Source of the DNA: Algoriphagus aquaeductus
GTDB lineage: Bacteria; Bacteroidota; Bacteroidia; Cytophagales; Cyclobacteriaceae
Assembly (NCBI RefSeq): GCF_003253485.1
Contig: NZ_QKTX01000001.1
Coordinates: forward strand, 62,001 to 126,000
Direction of reading: 5' to 3'
Length of the DNA stretch: 64,000 bases
Position numbers and translations under genes: made by a program
Notes under the pieces: generated by a model
Databases searched by the model: none
What the model saw: the letters and a program-made list of their open reading frames with translations, nothing else
Told to the model about the DNA's origin: nothing
Part shown: positions 33,878 through 42,204 of the stretch, piece by piece
How the letters are laid out: each line of letters opens with the position of its first letter
Position numbering within the stretch: the first letter of the stretch is position 1

Positions 33878-34735
33878 TCAGGGAGAGAGCGAATTTTTCT
33901 TGAGCTGATAAGCAAGGGAAATCCCATATCCCGGCGCATTCAATATATTTTGTCCTTTGAAAGGTTTGTTGATAAAAACAGTGATGCCCATGGCTTTGGT
34001 GAAAAAATAGCCCAGTTCGAAAGTAGGCAAAAGCATTTCCAAATTGTTGGAAAAAATCCCATTGGAAACGTTCTCGGCATTTCCGTTTTGGAAGGATTGA
34101 ATGCCTTGTAAGTGAGCGGCAGCCAAAAAGGGGTGTTTGAAATACCCCAAATCAAAACCGTATCTAAATTCGTCTGAGAAATCCCGGGTTCTGTTGTTGA
34201 GTCCCAAATAGGCAGAAAAGAAGACTGAAAATGGGGTGGAGAAACTCACATCGGTCCTCAACAATTGATTGAATTCGCTGTCTCCGGTCTGTAAAATTCC
34301 ACTCATTCCCTTTCCTGTTTGTCCGGTGGGAATCCCCAGCATCAACGTTCCTGACCAAACAACAGGTTTGTTCTGGATCAATCCTACTTTGATTCCCAGA
34401 TCCATATCACCAATACTTCCATAGGAATCACCGGGGATTCGATTTCCGCTTTGTCTGAACCGGAGTTCATTCAGCGTATTTCCAACCCACACCGGTGCAT
34501 AGACTATTCCGGTAAGTCGGTTGGTAAAACCATATTCTCCGTACAGGTACAGTGAACTGATTCCGGTGGTCGTGATGGGAACTTGGCTACCATCAGGAGC
34601 GTAGTAAGAATCTGATATGATCTGACTGAAACCGATCTTAAAAAAGCCTTCCCCAGATGGCTGACTCCATCCTTGGGAAAGCGCCGATTGACCTGACCAC
34701 ATTAAAAGAATCAGAATGGATAGGGTTCTGGACAT
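33878..34735 (-). CDS. outer-membrane beta-barrel protein, GEGFF type (module A)
   Basis: A 285-residue exported protein with a signal peptide ending SALSQ, then alternating hydrophobic strands of a porin-like barrel. The N-terminal signature GWSQPSGEGFFKIGFSQIIS, followed by YLYGEYGFTNRLT and IGDMDLGIKVGL, is shared with the barrel of module B (GWTKTKGEGFFQSSFSFFAS, FYGEYGVSDRFT, LGDLRLELKHA). It resembles transporter-like barrels of the phenol-degradation MetA type but has no assigned substrate. It starts one base after the stop of the DM13 lipoprotein, so translation is coupled. Confidence 0.75.
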   Translation of the reverse strand: MSRTLSILILLMWSGQSALSQGWSQPSGEGFFKIGFSQIISDSYYAPDGSQVPITTTGISSLYLYGEYGFTNRLTGIVYAPVWVGNTLNELRFRQSGNRIPGDSYGSIGDMDLGIKVGLIQNKPVVWSGTLMLGIPTGQTGKGMSGILQTGDSEFNQLLRTDVSFSTPFSVFFSAYLGLNNRTRDFSDEFRYGFDLGYFKHPFLAAAHLQGIQSFQNGNAENVSNGIFSNNLEMLLPTFELGYFFTKAMGITVFINKPFKGQNILNAPGYGISLAYQLKKNSLSP

Positions 34736-34736
34736 G

Positions 34737-35675
34737 TTAATTTTTCAGTTGGGCAAATCCAAAAGTGACGGAAGCCGGTTTGCAAAGAATGATCACATGG
34801 CTATAATCAGTGATACTGAGTTGGGGGAATCGACTGCTGAGGTCGAAGGTATGAGCTCCGTTGGTTTTGATTTCAGCGATTTCGAGACCTTCGGTCCTGA
34901 CTGTCTGCCCATTGGTAGAATTTGCCAAATAGACATAGGTGCCCAATGCAAAACTGGTTTCAAAATCATTTTCCAAGCGTAGAATTAATTTCCCGTTTTC
35001 ACGGGACAGGACAGCAGTGCCTTTAGCCCGATAGCCTCCGGCTGGGACGAAGGTGCCACTCACCCGGTCGGTTTCTACCGTAAACTGAATCACATTACTT
35101 TTTACCCCGGAAACTTTGGCATGAATATCCACTTTTCCAAAAGCTTTGGCCGTGACCCTTCCTTCGGAATTCACTTCAGCAATGGAAGAATTTTCTGAAA
35201 ACCATTCCACTTCCGTAGCTGAAACGGGTGTCCCATCAATGCTACTGGCTTCTAAAGAAAGTGGGGTTTGTTCTCCGGGTCTCAGTCTCGACTTCTCGGC
35301 CGTGATTTTGACCAAAGCGACCTGAGTACCATCTCGGACCACATTGAAGCGAAGAGATGTAGAGGCTTCATTTCGATAGTTGATAGTGATGACCCCGGTC
35401 CCGGTACCTATTGCTTTGACCAAGCCTGAAGCGCTCACTTCCAGGATAGTTGGATGAAGAGATGAGTAAGAAAAGTCCACTTTGCGGGCTACTCCATATT
35501 GATCGTAGTATTCTGGGGTTATTTGAAAGGATTCCCCAGTCTTCAAGGCTACAATGTCATTAGGCAATGATATGAGCGGCTCCACCATGGGGTCATCCAA
35601 ATAGTCAATTCCGATACAGCCATTCATAAGGCAGGTCAAAACCACTAAAAAACATCGAAAGCAGAGTCGGACCAT
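34737..35675 (-). CDS. lipoprotein with Ig-like (Big_2) domains and a C-terminal DM13 domain (module A)
   Basis: I place the start at the ATG at 35675, which gives a short lipoprotein signal (MVRLCFRCFLVVLTCLMNGC); an in-frame ATG at 35723 would add 16 residues. Two Big_2-like Ig domains follow (LKTGESFQITPEYYDQYGV; ITAEKSRLRPGEQTPLSLEA with VTAKAFGKVDIHAKV). The last 105 residues form a DM13-type domain: SGTFVPAGGYRAKGTAVLS, FALGTYVYLA, GAHTFDL and HVIILCKPASVTFGFAQL, with the conserved Cys. DM13 is predicted to take part in extracellular electron transfer. The two stand-alone DM13 lipoproteins at 41.7 and 43.8 kb are homologous to this C-terminus. Confidence 0.75.
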   Translation of the reverse strand: MVRLCFRCFLVVLTCLMNGCIGIDYLDDPMVEPLISLPNDIVALKTGESFQITPEYYDQYGVARKVDFSYSSLHPTILEVSASGLVKAIGTGTGVITINYRNEASTSLRFNVVRDGTQVALVKITAEKSRLRPGEQTPLSLEASSIDGTPVSATEVEWFSENSSIAEVNSEGRVTAKAFGKVDIHAKVSGVKSNVIQFTVETDRVSGTFVPAGGYRAKGTAVLSRENGKLILRLENDFETSFALGTYVYLANSTNGQTVRTEGLEIAEIKTNGAHTFDLSSRFPQLSITDYSHVIILCKPASVTFGFAQLKN

Positions 35676-35733
35676 AGGAAATCGAATTTGAAGACCTAAG
35701 ATCCGAGCTCCATTCATCTCCAATTGTCATTGG

Positions 35734-35757
35734 GCTGACATATCAGCTGACATATCA
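35734..35757. repeat. tandem 12-bp direct repeat upstream of module A
   Basis: GCTGACATATCA occurs twice without a gap at 35734-35745 and 35746-35757, 59 bases upstream of the chosen lipoprotein start. It could be a binding site for a regulator such as the operon's own Crp/Fnr protein. Confidence 0.45.
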
Positions 35758-36059
35758 TGGAAATGGCTTGAATCTCTATCTCTAAGACGCTAGGAAAAAG
35801 TTCACTAAATCATAAGTAGCTCTTTTTTTCACAAATTCGGCTAATTTATTCCAGCTACATCCTCCTAATCTTTATTCAGATTAAATGCTATTCCAGATAG
35901 ACGAATATTTTCATGATTTAGGGCTGGATGCTTCAAATATGCGCTGAACAAGGGAGCAGTAAAGGGCAAATCCCAATAAGCGATTAAAGAAAGATAGGAT
36001 TCAATCTGATTCCTCTTGGAGGTTAGTGTTGTATTTGAATCTTATTGAATAAGAGATAT
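35758..36059. other. intergenic region between module A and the HxlR gene
   Basis: About 300 AT-rich bases with no open frame of note. It must hold the promoter of module A on the minus strand. I see no clear terminator for the HxlR gene that ends at 36060. Confidence 0.4.
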
Positions 36060-36377
36060 TTAGGCGGTGTAAGAAGCGGCAAATTTTCGCATCTCTTCAA
36101 TCAAGGGTAGGGCAGACCTTCCTTTTTCTGTAAGTGCATATTCTACTCTAGGGGGAACTTCTCCAAAATTTTTTCGGTCGACGAGATCACTTTCTACCAG
36201 GGTTTTAAGTTCTTGAATCAGTATTTTTTCACTGATATCAGGAATGGACTTTCGGAGAATACTCAGCCTTAACGGACCATTGGTCAATTGAAACAGGATT
36301 AATAATTTCCATTTTCCACCTACTAATTCCAAAGTGGTACGGATCGGACATCGGGGTGTTATTTCAATTGAATTCAT
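36060..36377 (-). CDS. HxlR/DUF24 family winged-helix regulator
   Basis: A 105-residue regulator: CPIRTTLELVGGKWKLLILF at the start, then LRLSILRKSIPDISEKIL and VPPRVEYALTEKGRSALPLI, which is the HxlR signature. The early Cys (CPI, residue 10) is at the position of the redox-active cysteine of YodB, CatR and HypR, which sense quinones, diamide or hypochlorite. It is divergent from an NAD(P)-binding gene, the standard arrangement for regulator and target. A palindromic operator candidate starts at its own start codon. Confidence 0.92.
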   Translation of the reverse strand: MNSIEITPRCPIRTTLELVGGKWKLLILFQLTNGPLRLSILRKSIPDISEKILIQELKTLVESDLVDRKNFGEVPPRVEYALTEKGRSALPLIEEMRKFAASYTA

Positions 36378-36396
36378 ACTTACAAAAAGGTTAGTA
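36377..36396. promoter_or_regulatory. candidate HxlR operator (palindrome)
   Basis: TACTTACAAAAAGGTTAGTA has symmetric arms TACTnAC and GTnAGTA. Its reverse complement contains TTTGTAAGTA, which resembles half of the known YodB/HypR box (TACTATTTGTAAGTA). It touches the HxlR start codon and lies 58 bases upstream of the divergent oxidoreductase-like gene, so it could repress both. Confidence 0.55.
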
Positions 36397-36453
36397 CCAT
36401 ATTATTTCTACTGTGCTCCAAATCTAGATACTTTTGAAGAAAAAGGCATAAAA

Positions 36454-37089
36454 ATGAAGACAATTGCATTGATTGGGGCAACTGGAAGAACCGGACAACT
36501 ATTTCTGGAAAAGGCTTTGTCTGCAGGCTATGCAGTAAAAGCCTTGGTCAGAGCCCCAGAAAAACTAAAACTGAGGCATCCGAAATTAAACCTAATTGAG
36601 GGGAGTGTGCTTAATGAGGAAACAGTTGAGTTGGTAGTTCAAAATACTGATATCGTGGTCAGTCTTTTCGGACACGTCAAAGGATCACCAGACGGCTTAC
36701 AAACTCAAGGGACTAAACTCATCATTAAGGCGATGAAAGCCCACGGAATTCGGCGAATCATTTCCCTCTCCGGAGGTGGATTACCCTATCCTGAAAAGGA
36801 TCAACCAAAATTTGCCGATAAGTTGATCCGGTTCATCATGGGGATAGCAGTTCCAAAAATCCTTAAGGATGCAAAGGACCATCATCTCATCCTGGAAAAA
36901 AGCGGTTTGGACTGGATCATTGTAAGAGGTCCACGTCTGACAGATGAACCTGAAAAAGGAAACTACCGCGTGGGTTGGGTTGGGGTCAATGCAAGCACAA
37001 AAATCGGTAGAGCTGATCTGGCAGATTTTATTCTAAGGCAGTTAGAGGATAAGACGTATATCCGACAAATGCCATTTGTGAGTTATTGA
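36454..37089 (+). CDS. NAD(P)H-binding (NmrA-like/atypical SDR) protein
   Basis: A 211-residue protein starting at the ATG at 36454, which puts the dinucleotide-binding motif IALIGATGRTGQ at the N-terminus; the frame is open 120 bases upstream but that would run into the HxlR start. A Rossmann pattern continues with DIVVSLFGHV, IRRIISLSGGG and DWIIVRGPRLTD. The family includes quinone-reductase-like and NAD(P)-sensing proteins. It is divergent from the HxlR regulator, which probably controls it in response to electrophilic or oxidative stress. Confidence 0.88.
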   Translation: MKTIALIGATGRTGQLFLEKALSAGYAVKALVRAPEKLKLRHPKLNLIEGSVLNEETVELVVQNTDIVVSLFGHVKGSPDGLQTQGTKLIIKAMKAHGIRRIISLSGGGLPYPEKDQPKFADKLIRFIMGIAVPKILKDAKDHHLILEKSGLDWIIVRGPRLTDEPEKGNYRVGWVGVNASTKIGRADLADFILRQLEDKTYIRQMPFVSY

Positions 37090-37329
37090 GTGGATTTGAA
37101 TCCTTGCCTTTTTTGAAATAGGTGCTGGTTAAAGAATTGGAGGCCTGGGATAAACTCCTTACCGCCAAGAGTCAGGGAGTTCCAATCATCCAACCCATTA
37201 ATCAGAGAGGCTTGGAACTATTTTACAATTGCTGATGATCATGAACATTTATTTTTTGTCTTGACGGTGACAATCCTGAGTAGAGTCAGCTTTTAGCTTT
37301 ATGACAGTTGTAACTAAAACAAACAAATC

Positions 37330-37731
37330 ATGGGAAATTTAAAATTATTAGTTGTTGGCATATTGGTTGTCTGTGCTGCAATTCTGAACAATTCAAATCT
37401 TTATGCCCAAGGAAATGTGAAGGGCGTCACGGTCATTGAGTTAGCTCAAACTCCCGGGGAGTTCAATACCAAAGAATTAACGCTTAAACCCGGGCAGTAC
37501 CAATTTAAAGTGAAGAACCAAAACGTGGATAAAGATCTTGGGTTTGTGATCCAAAAGGCAGCGGATAAAAATGTGGATGTAATGAAATCCGCAGTTCCCA
37601 ACTCCTTTACCACAGAATTAATAAAGAAGGGGGAAACAAAAATGACCGGCGTGGTCACCTTGGAAAAGGGGGAGTATGTCTATTCCTGTCCATTGAATCC
37701 AACACCACATTATAAAATCACGGTGAAATAA
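37330..37731 (+). CDS. exported cupredoxin-like protein
   Basis: 133 residues with a signal peptide ending NLYAQ (about residue 27), then a single cupredoxin-type beta-sandwich: LTLKPGQYQFKVKNQNVDKD and GEYVYSCPLNPTPHYKITVK. Cys120 and His127 are placed as in blue-copper proteins, but the first His, usually found after the NQN-like strand, is missing (VDKDLGFV instead). Copper binding is therefore doubtful or uses other ligands. It stands alone, with a terminator ten bases downstream. Confidence 0.75.
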   Translation: MGNLKLLVVGILVVCAAILNNSNLYAQGNVKGVTVIELAQTPGEFNTKELTLKPGQYQFKVKNQNVDKDLGFVIQKAADKNVDVMKSAVPNSFTTELIKKGETKMTGVVTLEKGEYVYSCPLNPTPHYKITVK

Positions 37732-37740
37732 GAATCCAGG

Positions 37741-37782
37741 AGCATCTTTCAATTGCCTGATTGAAAGGTGCTGTTGTATTTT
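37741..37782 (+). terminator. terminator-like hairpin after cupredoxin gene
   Basis: AGCATCTTTCAAT and ATTGAAAGGTGCT pair with one G-U around a 6-base loop. A T-rich stretch (GTTGTATTTTC) follows. Confidence 0.65.
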
Positions 37783-38103
37783 CTGGCTCCTGTTTTATAA
37801 AACTGATTTTTGATCATTTGAAATTGATTTTTCAATCAAGCCTGTGGATAGTGAAGGTATTGGGGGAGGGTTTTTTAAATGAAATTCTAATACTCTCATT
37901 TTTTATTTTTCCTGTTTTGAAACTGCCACAAGAAAACTTATCGGCCTAAGACTTTCTGGGGTAATTGGTCAAGCTGAACTGAAATTTTTAATCCAAAAGA
38001 CGGGGGAATTCAACGGTTTACAACTATGGCTTAATCCAATGGTAGTTTACTTTTCCAATGGAAGATGGAGGTAATTGCCAAAATCCAGTTTAAGATTTTC
38101 TAT
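37783..38103. other. intergenic region, nothing recognised
   Basis: A gap between two convergent genes (cupredoxin + and Omp85-like -). It is AT-rich. A 62-codon open frame overlapping the terminator has no coding character. Confidence 0.4.
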
Positions 38104-39192
38104 TTAAAACGCCTCCCCAAAAGTCAGGTAAAACCGCAAATCTTCTCCCGGAGAATGCGCCAAATCCAGGCGGAGGTTGAGCTTTTCCCGCTTGCTTAGC
38201 TGAAATCTCCCTCCCAATCCATAAGTTGCCTTTGTGTTTTTTGCCCGAAAAGGACGGTTATTGGAATAGGTGTTTCCCAGTCCTGCAAACCCCACGGCAC
38301 CCCATCTAGGCAAAATTTTCCAACGGTATTCCCCTTGAAGAATGGCCATATTATTGTCACGAAACTTTCCTTCAAATAAGCCCCTCATCAGGCGGTTTCC
38401 TCCCATTTGGGAAAGCGAGAAAAATGGTGGTTCTCCAACCTGAATTTCAGAATAGGCTTGCCAGACCAAAAGGTGTTTTTCGTTTAGGGGTGTGACTTTT
38501 CTCAGGTCCACTGCCCATCTCCAATACCGGAAATCACTTCCCAATTCTCTTCCGAAATACTGAATACTGCTTTCTGCATAGGTTCCGGTAGTAGGGTACA
38601 GCTGGCTGTCCCGATTGTCAAAGTAAACCATAGGCCCAAATCCACTGACTCTTCCCCCCTGGTCTCCCGTAAAATTTCCTGACTCCAACAACCCCATTGG
38701 CTCGGTTTTTTTAATCAAAAAGTCATCGTAGTGGTGCCGGAATCCCGCATAGAAATTATCCGAAATCTGTCTCAGGTAATCAAAACGCAGTCTGGGTAAC
38801 TTGGCTTCAAAGGATTCTTTGTCCGATTCCCTGACTCCATTGCCTGTGCCATAGAAGAAAAAAACATAGTCAAACCAACCTATTTCACCTGAGAATCGGT
38901 TCTTGTTTTCGGAGGTAAAAATCCTCCAACTCCCGAAGGACAGGATCTGATCGAAAAGGGTATAGGCAAACCCTAAAGCTACTTGACTTTCAAAAGTTTT
39001 TGAATGCTGATCACCTAATTTGAAATTGCTGATCGCGCCTGCCCCAAAGGCCCAACTTGTCTCCGGGGTGAAATAAAGCACAGGAAGCGCGGCAAATGTG
39101 GGCTTTTGGGAGAGACTGTCTGATTGGGCAAGGACTGATTGTAGGGAAAGTAAAACAAACGAAGCCCAGATAAAATACTTCGATATTCTCAT
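38104..39192 (-). CDS. Omp85/BamA-TamA family (D15) outer-membrane barrel without POTRA domains
   Basis: A 362-residue exported protein with a signal peptide ending SVLAQ (about residue 22). The rest is a surface-antigen (D15)-type barrel: VYFDNRDSQLYPTTGTYAES, MGGNRLMRGLFEGKFRDNN, VGFAGLGNTYSN and a C-terminal beta strand ending TFGEAF. There is no room for POTRA domains, so it is a short single-domain Omp85-like porin, a common Bacteroidota variant of unknown cargo. It is divergent from the response-regulator gene and shares its 171-base upstream region. Confidence 0.85.
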   Translation of the reverse strand: MRISKYFIWASFVLLSLQSVLAQSDSLSQKPTFAALPVLYFTPETSWAFGAGAISNFKLGDQHSKTFESQVALGFAYTLFDQILSFGSWRIFTSENKNRFSGEIGWFDYVFFFYGTGNGVRESDKESFEAKLPRLRFDYLRQISDNFYAGFRHHYDDFLIKKTEPMGLLESGNFTGDQGGRVSGFGPMVYFDNRDSQLYPTTGTYAESSIQYFGRELGSDFRYWRWAVDLRKVTPLNEKHLLVWQAYSEIQVGEPPFFSLSQMGGNRLMRGLFEGKFRDNNMAILQGEYRWKILPRWGAVGFAGLGNTYSNNRPFRAKNTKATYGLGGRFQLSKREKLNLRLDLAHSPGEDLRFYLTFGEAF

Positions 39193-39289
39193 AGTTTCTA
39201 TAGACGGAAATGAGATCCTGATTTTTAAAGGAATGAAATGAAGCTTTAATCTTTTGTCGTGCCTGCGACTATTTTAACGAAACCTACGA

Positions 39290-39321
39290 TTGAAAGGAGG
39301 CTACCGGTTGTGATACTTTCG
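39290..39321 (+). promoter_or_regulatory. candidate promoter of the two-component operon
   Basis: TACTTTCG (39314-39321) is close to the TAnnTTTG -7 element, with a TTG 21 bases upstream (39290). It lies 43 bases before the response-regulator ATG. Confidence 0.35.
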
Positions 39322-39363
39322 TGAACTTTACTGGTTATTTTTATTCGAAAAGAATCCCCAGAT

Positions 39364-40062
39364 ATGAAAAAAGTCTTGGTTGTGGAAGACGATGCGAATA
39401 TCAGCAACCTGATCCAAATCCATCTTGATGATCTTGGATATCAGATTCAGGTGTCTAATCACGGTGGAAAGGGGTATGACCTTGCCTATTCCGGATCATT
39501 TGATTTGATCATTTTAGACATCATGCTTCCCGAACTGGATGGGCTTATGATTTGTCAAAAGCTTCGGGCTTTGGGCAACTTTACCCCCATTTTAATGATC
39601 ACTGCAAAGTCCGAGGAAATCGATAAGGTCATGGGTTTGGAATCGGGTGCCGATGATTACATCACCAAACCTTTTAAAATCAGAGAATTCATAGCCAGAG
39701 TAAAAGCAATTATGCGGCGTCAAGATCAATTTCTCTCTCTAAGTCACAATAACCATCAGGCCATACACTTTGAAGGGCTGGATATCGATGAAAAGAGAAG
39801 AAAAGTTCTTTTGTTTCAAAAACGGATTGATTTGACACCAAAGGAATTCGACTTACTGATTTTGCTGGCTAAAAATCCGGGAAGAAGTTACAGTCGGTCG
39901 GAGTTGCTGGAATATATCTGGGGGTATGATTTCAATGGATACGAACATACTGTTAACGCACATATCAACCGACTAAGGGCTAAAATAGAGACCGATGCCA
40001 ATAACCCGAGATTCATTCTTACCACCTGGGGCATCGGATACCGATTTAATGATGACTTGTAA
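39364..40062 (+). CDS. OmpR/PhoB family response regulator
   Basis: 232 residues. The receiver domain (1-120) has acidic residues Glu8, Asp9 and Asp10, phospho-acceptor Asp52 (LIILDIMLPELDG), Thr80 and Lys102 (YITKPFK). The C-terminal winged-helix domain (about 130-230) shows LTPKEFDLLILLAKNPGRSY, then HINRLRAKIE and TTWGIGYRF. All catalytic residues are intact. The kinase gene follows 23 bases downstream. Confidence 0.95.
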   Translation: MKKVLVVEDDANISNLIQIHLDDLGYQIQVSNHGGKGYDLAYSGSFDLIILDIMLPELDGLMICQKLRALGNFTPILMITAKSEEIDKVMGLESGADDYITKPFKIREFIARVKAIMRRQDQFLSLSHNNHQAIHFEGLDIDEKRRKVLLFQKRIDLTPKEFDLLILLAKNPGRSYSRSELLEYIWGYDFNGYEHTVNAHINRLRAKIETDANNPRFILTTWGIGYRFNDDL

Positions 40063-40085
40063 TTTTATATACCCATACTGAGACG

Positions 40086-41546
40086 ATGAAGAGTTTATAC
40101 TGGAGGATCACACTGGCTTTTACAGGAGTGATGATGTTGGTGGGTTTTGCTTACATGATGATCACGACGCTTGCTTCCAAAAACTACTTCCTTGAAACCA
40201 CGCAAAGATTGAACGCATCAGTAGCAGAGTACCTAATCAAAGAGGCACCTCCCTTCAAAGAGGGAAGGGTAGATGAGGAGGCTTTAGGTGTGATCATGCA
40301 TTCTATGATGGCAGTAAATCCCGGCATTGAAGTATACCTTTTGGACCCCGAGGGAGAGATTTTATCTTTTGTGGTTTTGGACTCCAAAGTCAAATTGAGC
40401 CGGATCGATATCGATCCCGTTAGGGAGTTTATCGATACCCATGGTGCCAAATTTATTTTAGGCGAAGATCCAAGAGGAAACGGTCTAAAGACCATTTTTT
40501 CTGCTACGGAAGTCAGGGAAGAAGGTGAATTACAGGGCTATGTATACATTACCCTAGTCAGTGAGAAGTTTGAAGCGGTGGCCTCTGGACTTCTTGGAAG
40601 TTACTGGATGAAGCTTACCTTGGAGTCCTTTCTGATCACAATGATTGTTGCCATTTCGATCGGATTCATTTTAACTGCAATGCTTACAAAAAATTTAAGA
40701 GAAGTCGTCAGGACTGTAAGCAAATTTAAAGACGGTGATCTAAATGCGAGAATTCCTGATCTAAAAACCAGGTCAGAATTAGCGGTCCTAGCTTCAACAT
40801 TCAATCAAATGGCAGATAATATCCTAAACCATATGGAGGAACTTCAAAAAGTTGATGGATTGAGAAGGGAATTGATAGCCAATGTATCCCATGATCTTAG
40901 AAATCCACTTGCGGTAATCAACGGGTATGTGGAAACCATGTTGATCAAAGGGGATAAAATCTCCAAATCAGAAAGGGAACAGTACCTCAAAATAATCAAT
41001 GACTCCTCTGACAAGCTTACCAAATTGGTTTCGGACTTATTTGAACTATCCAAACTCGAATCCGGGCAAATGCTGTTAAACAGGGAACCGTTTAGAATTC
41101 AAGAATTGCTTTTTGATGCTTGTCTTAAGTATGAATTGCTTGCAAAAGCAAAGAAAATTGACCTAGTAGCTGATATCTCTCCATCCCTCCCTGTAGTGGA
41201 GGCAGACCTGTACCTTTTGGATCGGGTGATTCAGAATCTAATAGATAATGCGGTCAAATATTCACCTGAAAACGGGAAGATTATCCTCAGAGCATTTTAT
41301 TGTCAGGATACGTTTAAAGTTTGCGTCAGCATCAAAAATACAGGTGTCGGAATCCCCCAAAAGGACCTCAAATCATTATTTGAGCGATACTATATGGTAG
41401 ATAAGGATAAAAAAGGAATAGAAGGAGCCGGGCTGGGTTTGGCTATTGTCAAAAAAATCCTGGAAGTACATGATTCTCAGATTAAAGTTTTTTCTGATTC
41501 TTCTACCTATACTGAATTTGTTTTCGAGCTTGATCCCAAATCTTGA
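40086..41546 (+). CDS. membrane sensor histidine kinase (HAMP type)
   Basis: 486 residues. It has TM1 (about 8-28), a periplasmic sensor domain of about 140 residues, TM2 (about 178-200), a HAMP domain (about 200-252), a HisKA domain with the H-box ELIANVSHDLRNPLAVING (His269) and a HATPase_c domain (N-box VIQNLIDNAVKYS, then GVGIPQKDL and GAGLGLAIVKKI). It phosphorylates the upstream-encoded OmpR-type regulator. The periplasmic domain is large enough to sense an envelope signal, perhaps linked to the divergent Omp85-like barrel. Confidence 0.93.
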   Translation: MKSLYWRITLAFTGVMMLVGFAYMMITTLASKNYFLETTQRLNASVAEYLIKEAPPFKEGRVDEEALGVIMHSMMAVNPGIEVYLLDPEGEILSFVVLDSKVKLSRIDIDPVREFIDTHGAKFILGEDPRGNGLKTIFSATEVREEGELQGYVYITLVSEKFEAVASGLLGSYWMKLTLESFLITMIVAISIGFILTAMLTKNLREVVRTVSKFKDGDLNARIPDLKTRSELAVLASTFNQMADNILNHMEELQKVDGLRRELIANVSHDLRNPLAVINGYVETMLIKGDKISKSEREQYLKIINDSSDKLTKLVSDLFELSKLESGQMLLNREPFRIQELLFDACLKYELLAKAKKIDLVADISPSLPVVEADLYLLDRVIQNLIDNAVKYSPENGKIILRAFYCQDTFKVCVSIKNTGVGIPQKDLKSLFERYYMVDKDKKGIEGAGLGLAIVKKILEVHDSQIKVFSDSSTYTEFVFELDPKS

Positions 41547-41561
41547 AGATTGCATCAAGCA

Positions 41562-41603
41562 TAAAAAAAAACAGGTATGATTCTCACATTTGGATCATAC
41601 CTG
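41562..41603 (-). terminator. terminator of module B (minus strand)
   Basis: CAGGTATGAT (41572-41581) and ATCATACCTG (41594-41603) form a 10-bp stem. On the minus strand a run of ten T follows, so it ends module B transcription; it may also stop the histidine kinase transcript from the other side. Confidence 0.8.
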
Positions 41604-41743
41604 ATGGTTCAATATCAGAATGTTATTGGTTAAAAAAAGGCCAAATTCCGGGGTTTGGTTTGATTGAATTTCTTAGCGAAATGACTTTGGATCGAGGATA
41701 CTAGATTAAGCTATACCAAATGGAAGGTCGTAGGCCAATCCTT

Positions 41744-42193
41744 TTATTCCAATAAGGTATTCCCAAAAGGGATCCCGGCCGCTCCACACCAGATGATTCC
41801 ATGAGTAAATTTTGGATCAAGACTACCTGGCAATTCGAAGAAATGGACCCCCGGCCTATTCGCTAATCCCAATAACATAAAACTTCCACTTTCATTGAGT
41901 CGGAGACTGGCCGAGGTGGACAGGTAAACAGTGACAGTACCGGTGGAGAATTTGGTGGTAAAATTTTCACTCAGTCCTATATAATACTTATTGGTTGGTC
42001 CTTTCAGAAGTTCCATAGTACCTCGGGTCCCAGCACCGCTTTGGTTGCTTAACGTTCCTCTTTTGAGCACCTCAAGCGGCCCCTCAATTTCGGTAGAAGC
42101 ATTCATAGGCATTTCTTCCCCCATGTTGTCGCATCCTGCAAATCCCATTAGCAGGGCGAAGAGAATGGGATAAAATTGAATTAACTTTTTCAT
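41744..42193 (-). CDS. DM13-domain lipoprotein 2 (module B)
   Basis: A 149-residue lipoprotein; the signal ends LLMGFAGC, with Cys21 lipidated. The mature part is a single DM13-like domain: RGTLSNQSGAGTRGTMELLK, FSTGTVTVYLSTSASL, GVHFFELPGSL and FTHGIIWCGAAGIPFGNTLL. It is closely related to lipoprotein 1 of the same operon (VTVYLSTSGTF, THVILWCGSVGIPFGNARL) and to the C-terminus of the module A lipoprotein. The invariant Cys is kept. It is the last gene of module B, 11 bases after the Crp/Fnr stop. Confidence 0.75.
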   Translation of the reverse strand: MKKLIQFYPILFALLMGFAGCDNMGEEMPMNASTEIEGPLEVLKRGTLSNQSGAGTRGTMELLKGPTNKYYIGLSENFTTKFSTGTVTVYLSTSASLRLNESGSFMLLGLANRPGVHFFELPGSLDPKFTHGIIWCGAAGIPFGNTLLE

Positions 42194-42204
42194 AATCAGT
42201 AAAT

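Noticed and set aside
37122..37235. Short open frame (VLVKELEAWDKLL...) before the cupredoxin gene
   Set aside because: Only 37 codons with a GTG start and no family; could be a gene remnant but cannot be supported.
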